A stretch of DNA of 64,000 bases from an uncultured Bacteroidales bacterium (GTDB lineage: Bacteria > Bacteroidota > Bacteroidia > Bacteroidales > P3): NCBI GenBank assembly GCA_900316055.1, contig ONBK01000004.1:1-64000 (forward strand), written 5' to 3'. Shown here piece after piece: positions 55,912 through 64,000 of this stretch (positions are counted from its first letter, which is position 1; each line of letters begins with the position of its first letter). Position numbers and translations under genes: made by a program. A model generated the notes under the pieces. The model was not told where the DNA came from. It saw only the letters and a program-made list of their open reading frames with translations, and ran no database searches.

Positions 55912-57188
55912 TGGAATACGACGTGGTTGTAGTGGGGGGCGGAGCAGCCGGACTCATGGCCGCCTGCACGGCAGCACAACGCGGCCGGCACGTGCTATTG
56001 CTTGAAAAAATGGACCAGGCTGGTCGCAAACTGCGCATCACCGGCAAAGGGCGCTGCAACCTCACCAACACCAATCCCCTGCGCGACACCCTGCCTCACA
56101 TCGGTTCTTCCACTGCCGGCACCACCAAGAAACCCGGCCAGAGTGGCGGCGTATGGCTACGGAATGCCTACGGACGCTTCTTCGCCCCAGAACTCATGGA
56201 ATGGTTTGAACAACGCGGTGTGGAACTCACTGTAGAACGTGGCAACCGCGTCTATCCCTCCAGCGGCAAAGCCCTCGACATCTTCCTCGCCCTCATCAGC
56301 GAACTCGAAAACAACCCCAACGTCACCATCCGCAAGAACACCACTGTCAAAATGATAGAGACGTTTCATGAAACGTCTCCACTGCAAGCCACCGCTGTTA
56401 TCCTCGAACGTGGCGAACGAATCCCTTGTCGTCACATCATCCTCGCCACTGGTGGCCTCTCCTACCCCACCACAGGCTCCACCGGTGCCGGCTTCCGCAT
56501 GGCCCGCGAACTGGGTCACACCGTGGTCGAACCCATTCCGTCTTTAGTGGCTCTCAAATGCCAAGAGAAAATCCCTGAAGAACTCATCGGTTTCCAACTG
56601 AGAAATGTAAAACTGACCGTTAACGGACACGAGTTTTTTGGCGAAATGACTTTTGTACCCGACGGCCTCGCCGGCCCCATCGTCCTCTCCGCCAGCCGCA
56701 TCGTCAGCCGACAACTCCACTCGGGCAATCAAACGACCACCCTCACCGCCACCCTCGACCTCAAACCAGCCCTCTCAGCTGAACAGCTCGACCGTCGGCT
56801 GCTCTCCGACATCGATACCAACGGCAACCGCATCTTCAACGACGCCCTACGTCTGTGGCTCCCCGCAGAGCTCATCCCGCTGGCGCTGCCTCAACTACAT
56901 ATAGAATATTACAAACGCCTTCACCAACTCACTGGCGAGGAACGTCGCCGCTTGCGCGACTGGCTGAAAGGTGTAAGGTTTACATTAACAGGAACCCACG
57001 ACTGGAACGAAGCCGTCGTCACCCAAGGCGGCGTGTCGCTTGCCGAAGTAAATCCCAAAACCATGGAGAGCCGCATCGTCAGCGGTCTGTATATCGTAGG
57101 CGAACTCCTCGACCTCGATGCCGACACCGGAGGCTACAACCTCCAAATCGCCTTCTCCACCGGCCACGCTGCCGGCGAGGCTGTATAA
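55911..57188 (+). CDS. HI0933-family FAD-dependent oxidoreductase, 425 aa
   Basis: Flavoprotein of the HI0933/YhiN (aminoacetone oxidase-like) family; the reaction is not firmly known. The FAD-binding Rossmann motif is VVVGGGAAGLMAA (residues 5-17), followed by GRKLRITGKGRCNLTN, NRVYPSSGKA, LATGGLSYPTTGSTG and the closing GELLDLDADTGGYNLQIAFSTG, all family hallmarks. A perfect 22-bp palindrome (56358-56379) lies in frame in a variable stretch and encodes ETFHETS. Translation is coupled to the upstream usp gene. Confidence 0.9.
   Translation: MEYDVVVVGGGAAGLMAACTAAQRGRHVLLLEKMDQAGRKLRITGKGRCNLTNTNPLRDTLPHIGSSTAGTTKKPGQSGGVWLRNAYGRFFAPELMEWFEQRGVELTVERGNRVYPSSGKALDIFLALISELENNPNVTIRKNTTVKMIETFHETSPLQATAVILERGERIPCRHIILATGGLSYPTTGSTGAGFRMARELGHTVVEPIPSLVALKCQEKIPEELIGFQLRNVKLTVNGHEFFGEMTFVPDGLAGPIVLSASRIVSRQLHSGNQTTTLTATLDLKPALSAEQLDRRLLSDIDTNGNRIFNDALRLWLPAELIPLALPQLHIEYYKRLHQLTGEERRRLRDWLKGVRFTLTGTHDWNEAVVTQGGVSLAEVNPKTMESRIVSGLYIVGELLDLDADTGGYNLQIAFSTGHAAGEAV
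56358..56379. repeat. Perfect 22-bp palindrome inside the HI0933-family gene
   Basis: The two 11-nt halves, GAGACGTTTCA and its reverse complement, adjoin with no spacer. It looks like an inserted palindromic element that keeps the frame. Confidence 0.85.
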
Positions 57189-57189
57189 C

Positions 57190-59094
57190 CTACTGCTCTG
57201 CGGCAATCACCGTTTCTTCCCACTCCTCCATTTTCTTCTCCAGCTGGTCCTTCAAGGACTGGTACTCTTTGTAGAACTCAGCAGTCTGAGCAGCACCCGT
57301 GGCAAGAATCTCATCGCGTGAAGCTATTTCGGTTTCGATGGATTCGATTTCCTGCTCCTTCAATTTGACGGCATTTTGGAGTTTGCGGCGCTCACGTTCG
57401 AGTGTCTTGGACTGCTCGTAGGCTGCTTTGGAGGCGGAAGTCTCTCTAGTTTTACTAGTTAAACTAGCCTGACTAGTAGTACTAGTTTCTCTGGAACTCT
57501 CCAGGAACTCCATGATGTCGCCCTTGAACTCATGGACGGCACCGTCGCGGAACTCGTAGAGCTCATCGGTGAGTCCGCTGAGAAAGTCACGGTCGTGACT
57601 CACAACGATAAGAGTTCCGGTATACTGCAGAAGAGCATTCTTGAGGATGTCCTTGGAATTCATGTCCAAGTGGTTGGTAGGCTCGTCAAGGATAAGGAGG
57701 TTGCTGGGTGTGAGCAGCAACTTGGCCAATGCCAGACGAGCTTTCTCGCCGCCGCTGAGTACCTTGACCTTCTTGTCAATATCGTCGTCACCGAAAAGGA
57801 AACTGCCGAGGATATTGCGTATCTTGGGACGGATATCACCTTGAGCGATATCGTCGATAGTCTCGAAAACCGTCTTGTCGAGGTTAAGCATGGCCGCCTG
57901 GTTCTGGGCGTAATAACCGAGTTGCACTCCAGCTCCCAGCTTGAAACTGCCTGAGTAGTCGTTGATGTCGCCAACAATGATTTTAGCCATCGTAGACTTG
58001 CCTTCACCATTGCGTCCCACGAAAGCCACCTTCTTGCCCGAAGTGAGTAGCAGGTCGACTCCGTCGAACACCTGATTGTCGCCATATGCCTTCCCCAGAT
58101 GCTGCGCCTCGACAACAATCTTGCCACTATGGGGTGCCGGTGGGAACTGGAAGTGGATACTCTCCGTAGAGACCTCATCAATCTTGATTTCCTCCATGCG
58201 TTCAAGCATCTTCACGCGGCTCTGCACCTGCTTGGCCTTGGTGGCCTTGTAGCGGAAACGCTCGATGAAAGCCTCTATCTGCGCCACCTGCCGCTGCTGA
58301 TTCGTCAGCTGCGCCATCTGACTGGCACGGCGTTCCTGCATCTGAATCACATACTCCGAATAGGGACACTTGTAGTCGTAGATACGTCCGGCGGTAATCT
58401 CGATGGTGCGTTTGGTAATATTATCGAGGAAGGTGCGGTCATGACTCACGAGTACCACGGCGCCACTGTAGTTGGCAAGGTAGTTCTCAAGCCACTGAAT
58501 GGAAACAATGTCAAGGTGGTTGGTAGGCTCGTCGAGGAGCAGAAAGTCAGGATGACGCAGTAATAGCTTGGCCAACTCCACACGCATCTGCCACCCCCCG
58601 CTGAATACTGCCACCGGACGGTCAAAGTCAGCGTGTTTAAATCCGAGACCCAACAACACCTTTTCGGCCTGTTCTTGACGGCGGCTACCGCCAAGGAGAG
58701 CGAGATGTTCCGTCACCTCATTGTGCCGTTCCAACAATCGCGTATATTCGGCACTCTCATAGTCTGTCCTCTCTGCTATCTCGGCGGTGAGACGTTCCTG
58801 CTCGCGTTCAAGGTCGTCGAGAGCACTGAAAGCCGTGAGGGCCTCTTCAAGGACAGTGCCAATAGCATCAGGGACCATCTCCTGCGGCAGATAACCCACT
58901 GTCTGACCCGTAGCAATGACAAGCGTACCACTCTCCGGTTCCTGCCAGCCACAAAGAATCTTAAGAAGGGTTGATTTGCCCGCACCGTTCATGCCGACAA
59001 GGCCAATACGGTCGTGGTCGCCGATGTTGAAGGTAACGTGGTCAAAGAGATTGGTGCCAGTGAACTGCACCGATAGATTATTAACGCTTATCAT
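57190..59094 (-). CDS. ABC-F family ATPase (Uup/YdiF-like), 634 aa
   Basis: A ribosome-associated translation factor family with two ABC domains and no membrane part. ABC1 has GMNGAGKSTLL, a degenerate signature FSGGWQMRVELAKLLL and LLLDEPTNHLD. ABC2 has GRNGEGKSTM, LSGGEKARLALAKLLL and LILDEPTNHLD. The interdomain linker lies at about 245-315, and a C-terminal coiled coil at about 560-630 follows a 9-nt repeat array. The start codon lies just after a terminator-like hairpin behind tonB, and no separate promoter was found. It ends 2 bp from the convergent flavoprotein gene. Confidence 0.92.
   Translation of the reverse strand: MISVNNLSVQFTGTNLFDHVTFNIGDHDRIGLVGMNGAGKSTLLKILCGWQEPESGTLVIATGQTVGYLPQEMVPDAIGTVLEEALTAFSALDDLEREQERLTAEIAERTDYESAEYTRLLERHNEVTEHLALLGGSRRQEQAEKVLLGLGFKHADFDRPVAVFSGGWQMRVELAKLLLRHPDFLLLDEPTNHLDIVSIQWLENYLANYSGAVVLVSHDRTFLDNITKRTIEITAGRIYDYKCPYSEYVIQMQERRASQMAQLTNQQRQVAQIEAFIERFRYKATKAKQVQSRVKMLERMEEIKIDEVSTESIHFQFPPAPHSGKIVVEAQHLGKAYGDNQVFDGVDLLLTSGKKVAFVGRNGEGKSTMAKIIVGDINDYSGSFKLGAGVQLGYYAQNQAAMLNLDKTVFETIDDIAQGDIRPKIRNILGSFLFGDDDIDKKVKVLSGGEKARLALAKLLLTPSNLLILDEPTNHLDMNSKDILKNALLQYTGTLIVVSHDRDFLSGLTDELYEFRDGAVHEFKGDIMEFLESSRETSTTSQASLTSKTRETSASKAAYEQSKTLERERRKLQNAVKLKEQEIESIETEIASRDEILATGAAQTAEFYKEYQSLKDQLEKKMEEWEETVIAAEQ
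57447..57491 (-). repeat. 5 x 9-nt array in the ABC-F gene
   Basis: Five units starting TAGT or TAGC, each ending in AC or TC, have an exact 9-nt period and encode T-S-x triplets (TSTTSQASLTSKTR) between ABC domain 2 and the C-terminal coiled coil. Confidence 0.9.
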
Positions 59095-59097
59095 AAT

Positions 59098-59130
59098 AAA
59101 AAAGGAGCAGCAGACATGCCTACTGCTCCT
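59098..59130 (-). terminator. Terminator-like hairpin between tonB and the ABC-F gene
   Basis: On the minus strand AGGAGCAG pairs with CTGCTCCT (59123-59130 with 59103-59110) around a 12-nt loop, followed by a run of six T. The ATG of the ABC-F gene (59094) starts three bases later. It could end tonB mRNA or act as an attenuator for the ABC-F gene. Confidence 0.7.
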
Positions 59131-59154
59131 GTTGTTTTACAACTTAAGATGCTG

Positions 59155-59853
59155 TTATTTCAAGTTAAAGTTGACAGGCAGGTTGAACTGCACACGGACA
59201 GCTTTACCACGCTGCTTGCCAGGAGTCCATTTGGGCATGGACTTGACAACACGGATAGCCTCAGCTCCGCAACCACCACCGATATCGCGAAGGATACGGG
59301 GGTTGGCGATGCTACCGTCGCGTTCCACAACGAAGGTGACATACACCTTGCCAGTGATACCGTTATCACGAGCCAACTGAGGATATTTGATGTTCTCAGC
59401 GAGATACTTGTAGAGGGCATCCATACCACCGGGGAACTCAGGATCATTCTCGACGACGGTGAAAATCTTCACCTCTTCCTCGTCGACCTCTTCCTCAATC
59501 TTCACTTCGGCAATCTGGGTGTTCTGCACTTCATCGAACTCCTGAATCTTAATTTCTTCCTTGATTTCCTTCGTGTCTTCCACAACCTCAATCTGGTCCA
59601 TGTTTAATTCAGGCTCTTCGGGAGCGGGAGGAGGGGGAGGAGGAGGAGTCTCCACGTCGGTATCCAGGATTTCATCAAGTTCCTCGATTTCCTCATCCTG
59701 GGCCTGACCGCCATTTCCGCTGGCATCATCCTTGTCATAGGACTTCAGACTGAAAGCGCACAGACAGGCTGCGAGAATAACCACAAGACCTATCTCAAAA
59801 TAGAGACCTTTGCGTTTTTCAAGGTCCGCTTTGGGATTTTTCTTCAGTTCCAT
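59155..59853 (-). CDS. tonB: TonB family energy transducer, 232 aa
   Basis: Links the inner-membrane ExbBD motor to outer-membrane receptors. One transmembrane helix lies at residues 18-38, then a proline run (PPPPPPPAPEEPE near 70), an unusually acidic E/I-rich spacer (about 80-130) and the TonB C-terminal domain (about 145-232; YPQLARDNGITGKVYVTFVV, GCGAEAIRVVKSMPKWTPGK). No exbB or exbD is nearby. A terminator-like hairpin follows the gene. Confidence 0.92.
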   Translation of the reverse strand: MELKKNPKADLEKRKGLYFEIGLVVILAACLCAFSLKSYDKDDASGNGGQAQDEEIEELDEILDTDVETPPPPPPPAPEEPELNMDQIEVVEDTKEIKEEIKIQEFDEVQNTQIAEVKIEEEVDEEEVKIFTVVENDPEFPGGMDALYKYLAENIKYPQLARDNGITGKVYVTFVVERDGSIANPRILRDIGGGCGAEAIRVVKSMPKWTPGKQRGKAVRVQFNLPVNFNLK

Positions 59854-59915
59854 ATCTTTGTTACTTAATTGTTTATTCTAATATCGAGGCTTTTTTCGCC
59901 CTTTTATTTTCACCG

Positions 59916-59944
59916 CTAAAATACAAAAAAAATTTGAATTACAA
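59916..59944 (-). promoter_or_regulatory. Probable promoter of tonB
   Basis: TTG (59942-59944), an 18-nt spacer and TATTTTAG (59916-59923) match the Bacteroidota consensus with one mismatch in the -7 box, 62 nt upstream of the ATG. Confidence 0.5.
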
Positions 59945-59966
59945 ACATTTTTTTGTTAAAAAAGTT

Positions 59967-62900
59967 TTAAACATCTATTTGCCGGACGTGGATTTGCGGT
60001 TGCAGGAAGACCAACCAGCCACTGACCTTGGGGTACCCCATGGCCGTCAGCGCACGGCAGTAATGCTGCAACTGTAGGTCGTATTCCCCATGCAGGTCAA
60101 CGCCAGTCTTAAAGTCCACCACCCATGTCTCATCAGGGGCAAACACCACACGGTCGGGTCGTCCCGAGCTGACACCATCGGTAAGGTCGCACTCGTTCTT
60201 CACTTTGTAGGCGGGGGCGAAGAAACGCGCCGTGTCGGGATGCGTCACCACTGCGCAGGCCAATGCCTCAAGGCGTTGCCGTTCTTCGTTGTCAAGCATC
60301 TGCTGCGCTGCATAGCGTTCCATGGCGGCAGCCACATCGTCGGCATGTTCCACTTCAGCCATCAAAGCATGAGCATGGATACCGAAGCGCACACGTTCCT
60401 CCATCAGAGGAGTAAGGGCTTTCTCTGACGGCGAGGCTATCTTCACTTTGTCGGTCCAATCAATATAAGAAAGCTTGTCGACAAAAGACTCCTCCTCATT
60501 TTCCGTCTCTTTCTTTTCCGACACATCATGTTGGAAATCAACATCGCCGTAGTCGGCATCGCCCTTCGTATATTCGAACAGCAACGAGGAGTAGTTGACC
60601 GCCGTCGAGTTCTCTTTAGGCTGCTGTGCCACAACAAAGAGCTGTTCTTGGGGACGGGTAAAGGCTACATATAATATATTGAGGTCGTCGACCGCCGAAG
60701 CCTCCTTCTCCCTGTCGCGCTCAGAGTCGAAGCGTGTGGAGTCCTTGCCCAAGGTGACGTAGGCGGCGGGGAGAGATTTCTCATAAGGAGCGAAATGATT
60801 GGCAGTATCCACCCAGAGAGTTGTCAGATGCGTCGACGGCTTGAAGAAGGGGCAAATCACTACGGGAGCTTCCAATCCTTTTGCCTTATGAATAGTCATT
60901 AGTCTCAGCGCATTACCTTCCGAAGAGGAGGCTGCCGAGAGGTCGGGATGCTCATCGAACCACTCCAGAAAATCGCCAATACCTTGAGGCCGGCGCGAAG
61001 CGAAAGCCGCCACCTTGTTGAGCAGCGAGGCTACATACGGCACATCTATCTGGTCGAGCCGCAGTCGGCGCACCAATTCCTCGCAGCAGTCGTAGAGGTC
61101 GGTCGATAGCAACCTTCCGGCATCGAAGTCAATGCCTTCTGTCGCCAATGCCTGCTTCAGGGGCACCGTCTCGCCGGCCAAAAATACCTCATCATGGCTG
61201 TCACGGAGAATTCCGAGTATGAAAAGCCTATGCAGCAACTCGGCAGCAGCCTCACGGTCGGCACCGTCGTGCAAGCATCGCAACGCGGACACGAGCGCCA
61301 ATACAGCCTGACTTCCACGGAGATAGAACGACTCTGCGGAACTCTGCTCATAGTGGCTATTGGCCAGCAGATAACTTCCCACAGCGGCCAAGTCACGCTT
61401 GTTGCGTCCCAGAATCATAATATCGCGAGCCTGATAACCCTGCTCGCCAACCAGTCTGTCAATGATGACCAGCACCTTGCGACAGACCGACTCTTCGTCC
61501 TCGCCATCGACAAAACGCACTCCCACATGACCCATCGGACGCTGTGCCTTTTTCTCGTTGTGTTTTTGCCGGAGTTCCTCTTCACCCTCCTTGCAGTCGC
61601 CGTTGGGGCCGAGGTAAATCCTTTTAGCCAAATCCCAATTCTCACTATTATAGTGTTCGCGCACGAGCCATGAAAAGAAAGCATTATTGAAGTCCACCAC
61701 AGCATCGGCAGTGCGGTAGTTCACGTCGAGCTGCTCCAGTCGGTAGTTACCGGGCTGCGAGAGGGAGGCTCCATGCAACTCCAACCCTTCCACCTTGGGC
61801 AACGCAATAAATTGGCGCACATCGCCTTGCCGGAAACGATAGATAGCTTGCTTGCCATCGCCCACCACCAGCGACTCATACCCCTGCCCCACTCCGTTGT
61901 CGAGCAACGGCACCAGATTGTGCCACTGAAGCACCGAAGTGTCCTGAAATTCATCTATCAGGAAATGATGATAGCGGTTGCCCAAGCGCTCGTAGATGAA
62001 AGGCGCAGGTTCTTCCTGCACAATCTTGTTTATCAATCTATTGAAATCCGAGAGATGTACCACCTCGTTCTCTTTGGCATACTCATGAAGTTGGCGGTCG
62101 AGTTCACCCAGCAGAGCCATGGAGTAGAGTTCGCGCAGCAGCACTGAACGGGTATTATAGTCGGTCATCGGCTCGCCCAACATCCCCTCCAAATCATTGT
62201 ATATCTGCAACAAGTGAGGAGCAATACGGTCAGCCTCCGCCATCAAGCTTTTATCCTTACAAATAGTGGCGCCACCATAGTCCACCGCAGCAAACAGTCC
62301 CGCCACTTTGGCACCGGGTTTATAGGTCTGCTTAGCGCGTAGCGTCTTCTCGAAACGCGACATTTTCTGAAAAAAAGCAAAGAATCCCGTCTTCCCTCCC
62401 ACACAACTTTCCGCACTCATGCCCGCCGAATCCAGCAGTTCCACCGCTTTCTTTCCGAGGGATTCCATCTTTCTCAGGAACATCTGGTTGTCAGCCTCGT
62501 AGCGGCGGTACATCTCTACATAATCACCCATCTCATAGCGACGAAGGCGCTCTAAATATACATCGGCACCTTCGGAGAAAAGCTGCTTGGCCAGTTTGCG
62601 CAGCGACCACTCGATATCGAAGCCGCGCTCGTTCTCCATGCGACTCACAGCATAATGCTGCACCACGTCGGTCAACGCCTCGTCGGTACCCACCTGCGAC
62701 ATCAGCCTCGATACCGCTTGGTCTATCAGGTCGTCCTGCTCTATCATCACCTCGAAATTCACCGGCTGCCCCAGATCGTGGGCGAAGGTGCGCACCACGC
62801 GGTGCATGAAACTATCGATGGTACACACCGAAAGGTCACTGTAACGGTGAAGGATAGCTCCCCGCAGACGCGATGCCATCTGCTTGAGCTGCCACTCGTC

Positions 62901-63200
62901 GAATGGCGGCAATGAAGCCGGACGCTCTGCATTCAAGGCTTCCAACAGCGGTGTCCCCATCTTGGATTTATCCGGGTCAATGCCATAGTTCTCCAACTCA
63001 CCCAACGTATCCATAACCCTCTCCTTCATCTCATTGGCCGCCTTATTGGTGAAAGTGATGGCCAGAATGCCACGGAAGCGGGTCTCCACACCCGCCATGC
63101 CTCCGGCCATCGCCAGTTTCAGATACTCCTTCACTAAGTTGAAGGTCTTACCCGAACCTGCTGCAGCCTTACAGATTACGAAAGGATTATGTGTACTCAT
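59967..63200 (-). CDS. UvrD-type helicase with C-terminal nuclease domain (AddA/RecB-like), 1077 aa
   Basis: Probable DNA double-strand-break repair helicase-nuclease. The N terminus has Walker A (KAAAGSGKTFNLVKEY), then ITFTNKAANEMKERV (motif Ia), FLIDEFQDTSVLQW (motif II), VGDGKQAIYRFRQGD (III), RLMTIHKAKGLEAPVVI (V) and LYVAFTRPQEQLFVV (VI). The last 150 residues form a PD-(D/E)XK nuclease core (PDRVV ... WVVDFKTG). It fits the AddA side of an AddAB enzyme; an AddB partner is not in the window. ATG 63200 is chosen because the longer frame begins with a TTG inside the promoter box. Confidence 0.9.
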   Translation of the reverse strand: MSTHNPFVICKAAAGSGKTFNLVKEYLKLAMAGGMAGVETRFRGILAITFTNKAANEMKERVMDTLGELENYGIDPDKSKMGTPLLEALNAERPASLPPFDEWQLKQMASRLRGAILHRYSDLSVCTIDSFMHRVVRTFAHDLGQPVNFEVMIEQDDLIDQAVSRLMSQVGTDEALTDVVQHYAVSRMENERGFDIEWSLRKLAKQLFSEGADVYLERLRRYEMGDYVEMYRRYEADNQMFLRKMESLGKKAVELLDSAGMSAESCVGGKTGFFAFFQKMSRFEKTLRAKQTYKPGAKVAGLFAAVDYGGATICKDKSLMAEADRIAPHLLQIYNDLEGMLGEPMTDYNTRSVLLRELYSMALLGELDRQLHEYAKENEVVHLSDFNRLINKIVQEEPAPFIYERLGNRYHHFLIDEFQDTSVLQWHNLVPLLDNGVGQGYESLVVGDGKQAIYRFRQGDVRQFIALPKVEGLELHGASLSQPGNYRLEQLDVNYRTADAVVDFNNAFFSWLVREHYNSENWDLAKRIYLGPNGDCKEGEEELRQKHNEKKAQRPMGHVGVRFVDGEDEESVCRKVLVIIDRLVGEQGYQARDIMILGRNKRDLAAVGSYLLANSHYEQSSAESFYLRGSQAVLALVSALRCLHDGADREAAAELLHRLFILGILRDSHDEVFLAGETVPLKQALATEGIDFDAGRLLSTDLYDCCEELVRRLRLDQIDVPYVASLLNKVAAFASRRPQGIGDFLEWFDEHPDLSAASSSEGNALRLMTIHKAKGLEAPVVICPFFKPSTHLTTLWVDTANHFAPYEKSLPAAYVTLGKDSTRFDSERDREKEASAVDDLNILYVAFTRPQEQLFVVAQQPKENSTAVNYSSLLFEYTKGDADYGDVDFQHDVSEKKETENEEESFVDKLSYIDWTDKVKIASPSEKALTPLMEERVRFGIHAHALMAEVEHADDVAAAMERYAAQQMLDNEERQRLEALACAVVTHPDTARFFAPAYKVKNECDLTDGVSSGRPDRVVFAPDETWVVDFKTGVDLHGEYDLQLQHYCRALTAMGYPKVSGWLVFLQPQIHVRQIDV

Positions 63201-63218
63201 GTCCTTATTTTTCGACTG

Positions 63219-63226
63219 CAAAATTA
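63219..63226 (-). promoter_or_regulatory. Promoter -7 box of the helicase-nuclease gene
   Basis: Minus-strand TAATTTTG matches TAnnTTTG; the ATG at 63200 follows after 18 nt. The upstream element falls in a 7-mer array and has no TTG. Confidence 0.6.
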
Positions 63227-63241
63227 CAAAAAAAAGTAAAA

Positions 63242-63272
63242 ACTTTAAACTTTAAACCCTAAACTATAAACT
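63242..63272. repeat. 7-nt array (ACTTTAA) in the divergent promoter region
   Basis: Four ACTTTAA-type units and a partial fifth lie between the divergent -7 boxes at 63219 and 63280. Confidence 0.85.
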
Positions 63273-63279
63273 TTTTTCG

Positions 63280-63287
63280 TATATTTG
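63280..63287 (+). promoter_or_regulatory. Promoter -7 box of mutA
   Basis: TATATTTG matches TAnnTTTG and lies 36 nt before the ATG at 63324. The region a -33 element would occupy is inside the ACTTTAA array. Confidence 0.65.
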
Positions 63288-63323
63288 CCTTTTATATTAG
63301 AAACAAATAAACGATACAACATA

Positions 63324-64000
63324 ATGGAAGACAACAAATTGTTCAGCGAATTCCCACCCGTTTCCACTGAGAAATGGGAAGAGGTGATTAACAAAGACCT
63401 CAAAGGAGCCGACTACGAGAAGAAACTCGTCTGGAAGACCATCGAGGGCTTCAAGGTGAAACCTTACTATCGCGCCGAAGACCTCGAAGGCCTCGAGTAC
63501 CTCGACAGCAATCCCGGTCAGAAACCCTTCACCCGTGGTAAACATGCCGACAACAATGTATGGGAAGTGCGTCAAGACATCCACATCCAAGACCTCAAGG
63601 AGGCCAACCGCATCGCCCTCGATGCCGTCGAACGCGGCGCCACCGCTCTGGGATTCTGCGCCAAGGGCATCAAGACCCTCGACGATATGGCCGCCCTCTT
63701 CAAGGGCATCTACATTAACGCTGTAAGCATCAACTTCATGTGCTCCGAGGATTATCTCTCTCTCCTCAAGCTCTATGTGGAGTATGCCAAACAGCAGGGC
63801 TTCAACCCCGCCGACCTCCAAGGATCCTGCGCCTTTGACCCCTTCCGCTACGCTTTGAAGCACGGCCGCTTCCATCGTGGCGAAGAAGGCGACTTCCAGA
63901 TGGCCAAGGAACTCGTGGACTACGGCCATGACAACCTGCCCCATTTCCGCGTCCTCACTGTCCACGGCAGCCAGCTTCACAACGCCGGTGCCAATATCGT
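63324..64000 (+). CDS. mutA: Methylmalonyl-CoA mutase small subunit, 5' part
   Basis: The first 225 residues of the small (beta) subunit of B12-dependent methylmalonyl-CoA mutase; the gene runs off the right edge. Evidence: FPPVSTEKWEEVINKDLKGADYEKKLVWKT at the N terminus (read in parts), YYRAEDLEGLEYLDSNPGQK and a TIM-barrel start with NVWEVRQDIHIQD. In Bacteroidota it pairs with MutB in the succinate-propionate route. The subunit usually has about 620 residues. Confidence 0.92.
   Translation, partial: MEDNKLFSEFPPVSTEKWEEVINKDLKGADYEKKLVWKTIEGFKVKPYYRAEDLEGLEYLDSNPGQKPFTRGKHADNNVWEVRQDIHIQDLKEANRIALDAVERGATALGFCAKGIKTLDDMAALFKGIYINAVSINFMCSEDYLSLLKLYVEYAKQQGFNPADLQGSCAFDPFRYALKHGRFHRGEEGDFQMAKELVDYGHDNLPHFRVLTVHGSQLHNAGANI

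Overview
The window is chromosomal DNA of a moderately GC-rich member of the Bacteroidales (phylum Bacteroidota). The evidence is a core type IX secretion (T9SS) gene block, several T9SS substrates with C-terminal sorting domains, Bacteroidota promoters (TTG, about 19-21 nt, TAnnTTTG) and a fimbrillin-like lipoprotein. The species cannot be named from the sequence alone. No rRNA, tRNA, CRISPR array or transposase gene was seen.

Layout. 1-2971: accessory stretch with a repeat-rich left end, an unrecognised minus-strand gene, a MerR-type HTH protein and a DUF6266 protein. 3196-9816 (minus): a 2-aminoethylphosphonate (AEP) operon encoding a CDP-alcohol phosphotransferase, a flippase-like membrane domain fused to a PntC-like cytidylyltransferase, PEP mutase, phosphonopyruvate decarboxylase and an AEP aminotransferase; it probably builds a phosphonolipid or another AEP-decorated surface molecule. 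10001-12419 (plus): DUF7033 deacetylase-like protein, KdsC-type phosphatase, RlpA-like protein. 12547-19594 (plus): porP/sprF, gldK, gldL, gldM, gldN and a second gldN, i.e. the T9SS core, followed by a truncated AraC fragment. 19960-29916: a 3318-residue T9SS substrate. 30100-31221: fimbrillin-like lipoprotein and a 63-residue protein. 31224-36471 (minus): miaB, PASTA protein, T9SS substrate and rluA-type gene. 36654: T9SS plug-type protein. 37909-50918 (minus): a 3931-residue T9SS substrate coupled to tilS. 51331-54985 (minus): ruvB, hutI, lolD-like, rlmB operon. 55072-57188 (plus): universal stress protein and HI0933-type flavoprotein. 57190-63200 (minus): ABC-F protein, TonB, AddA-like helicase-nuclease. 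63324-64000: start of the methylmalonyl-CoA mutase small subunit.

The most unusual signal is a dispersed set of short quasi-tandem arrays. At more than 20 places there are 3-7 degenerate copies of a 7-nt unit (sometimes 8 or 9 nt), very often exactly five copies or 35 nt. The unit sequence differs from place to place but the architecture is the same. The arrays lie between genes and also inside conserved genes (miaB, tilS with five, the decarboxylase gene, the ABC-F gene in a 9-nt form, plug gene) and in T9SS substrates. In two T9SS substrates an array encodes the hydrophobic core of the signal peptide and another lies at the same point of the C-terminal sorting domain. One array forms a terminator-like hairpin directly in front of the second gldN. 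No generating machinery for these arrays is visible in the window.
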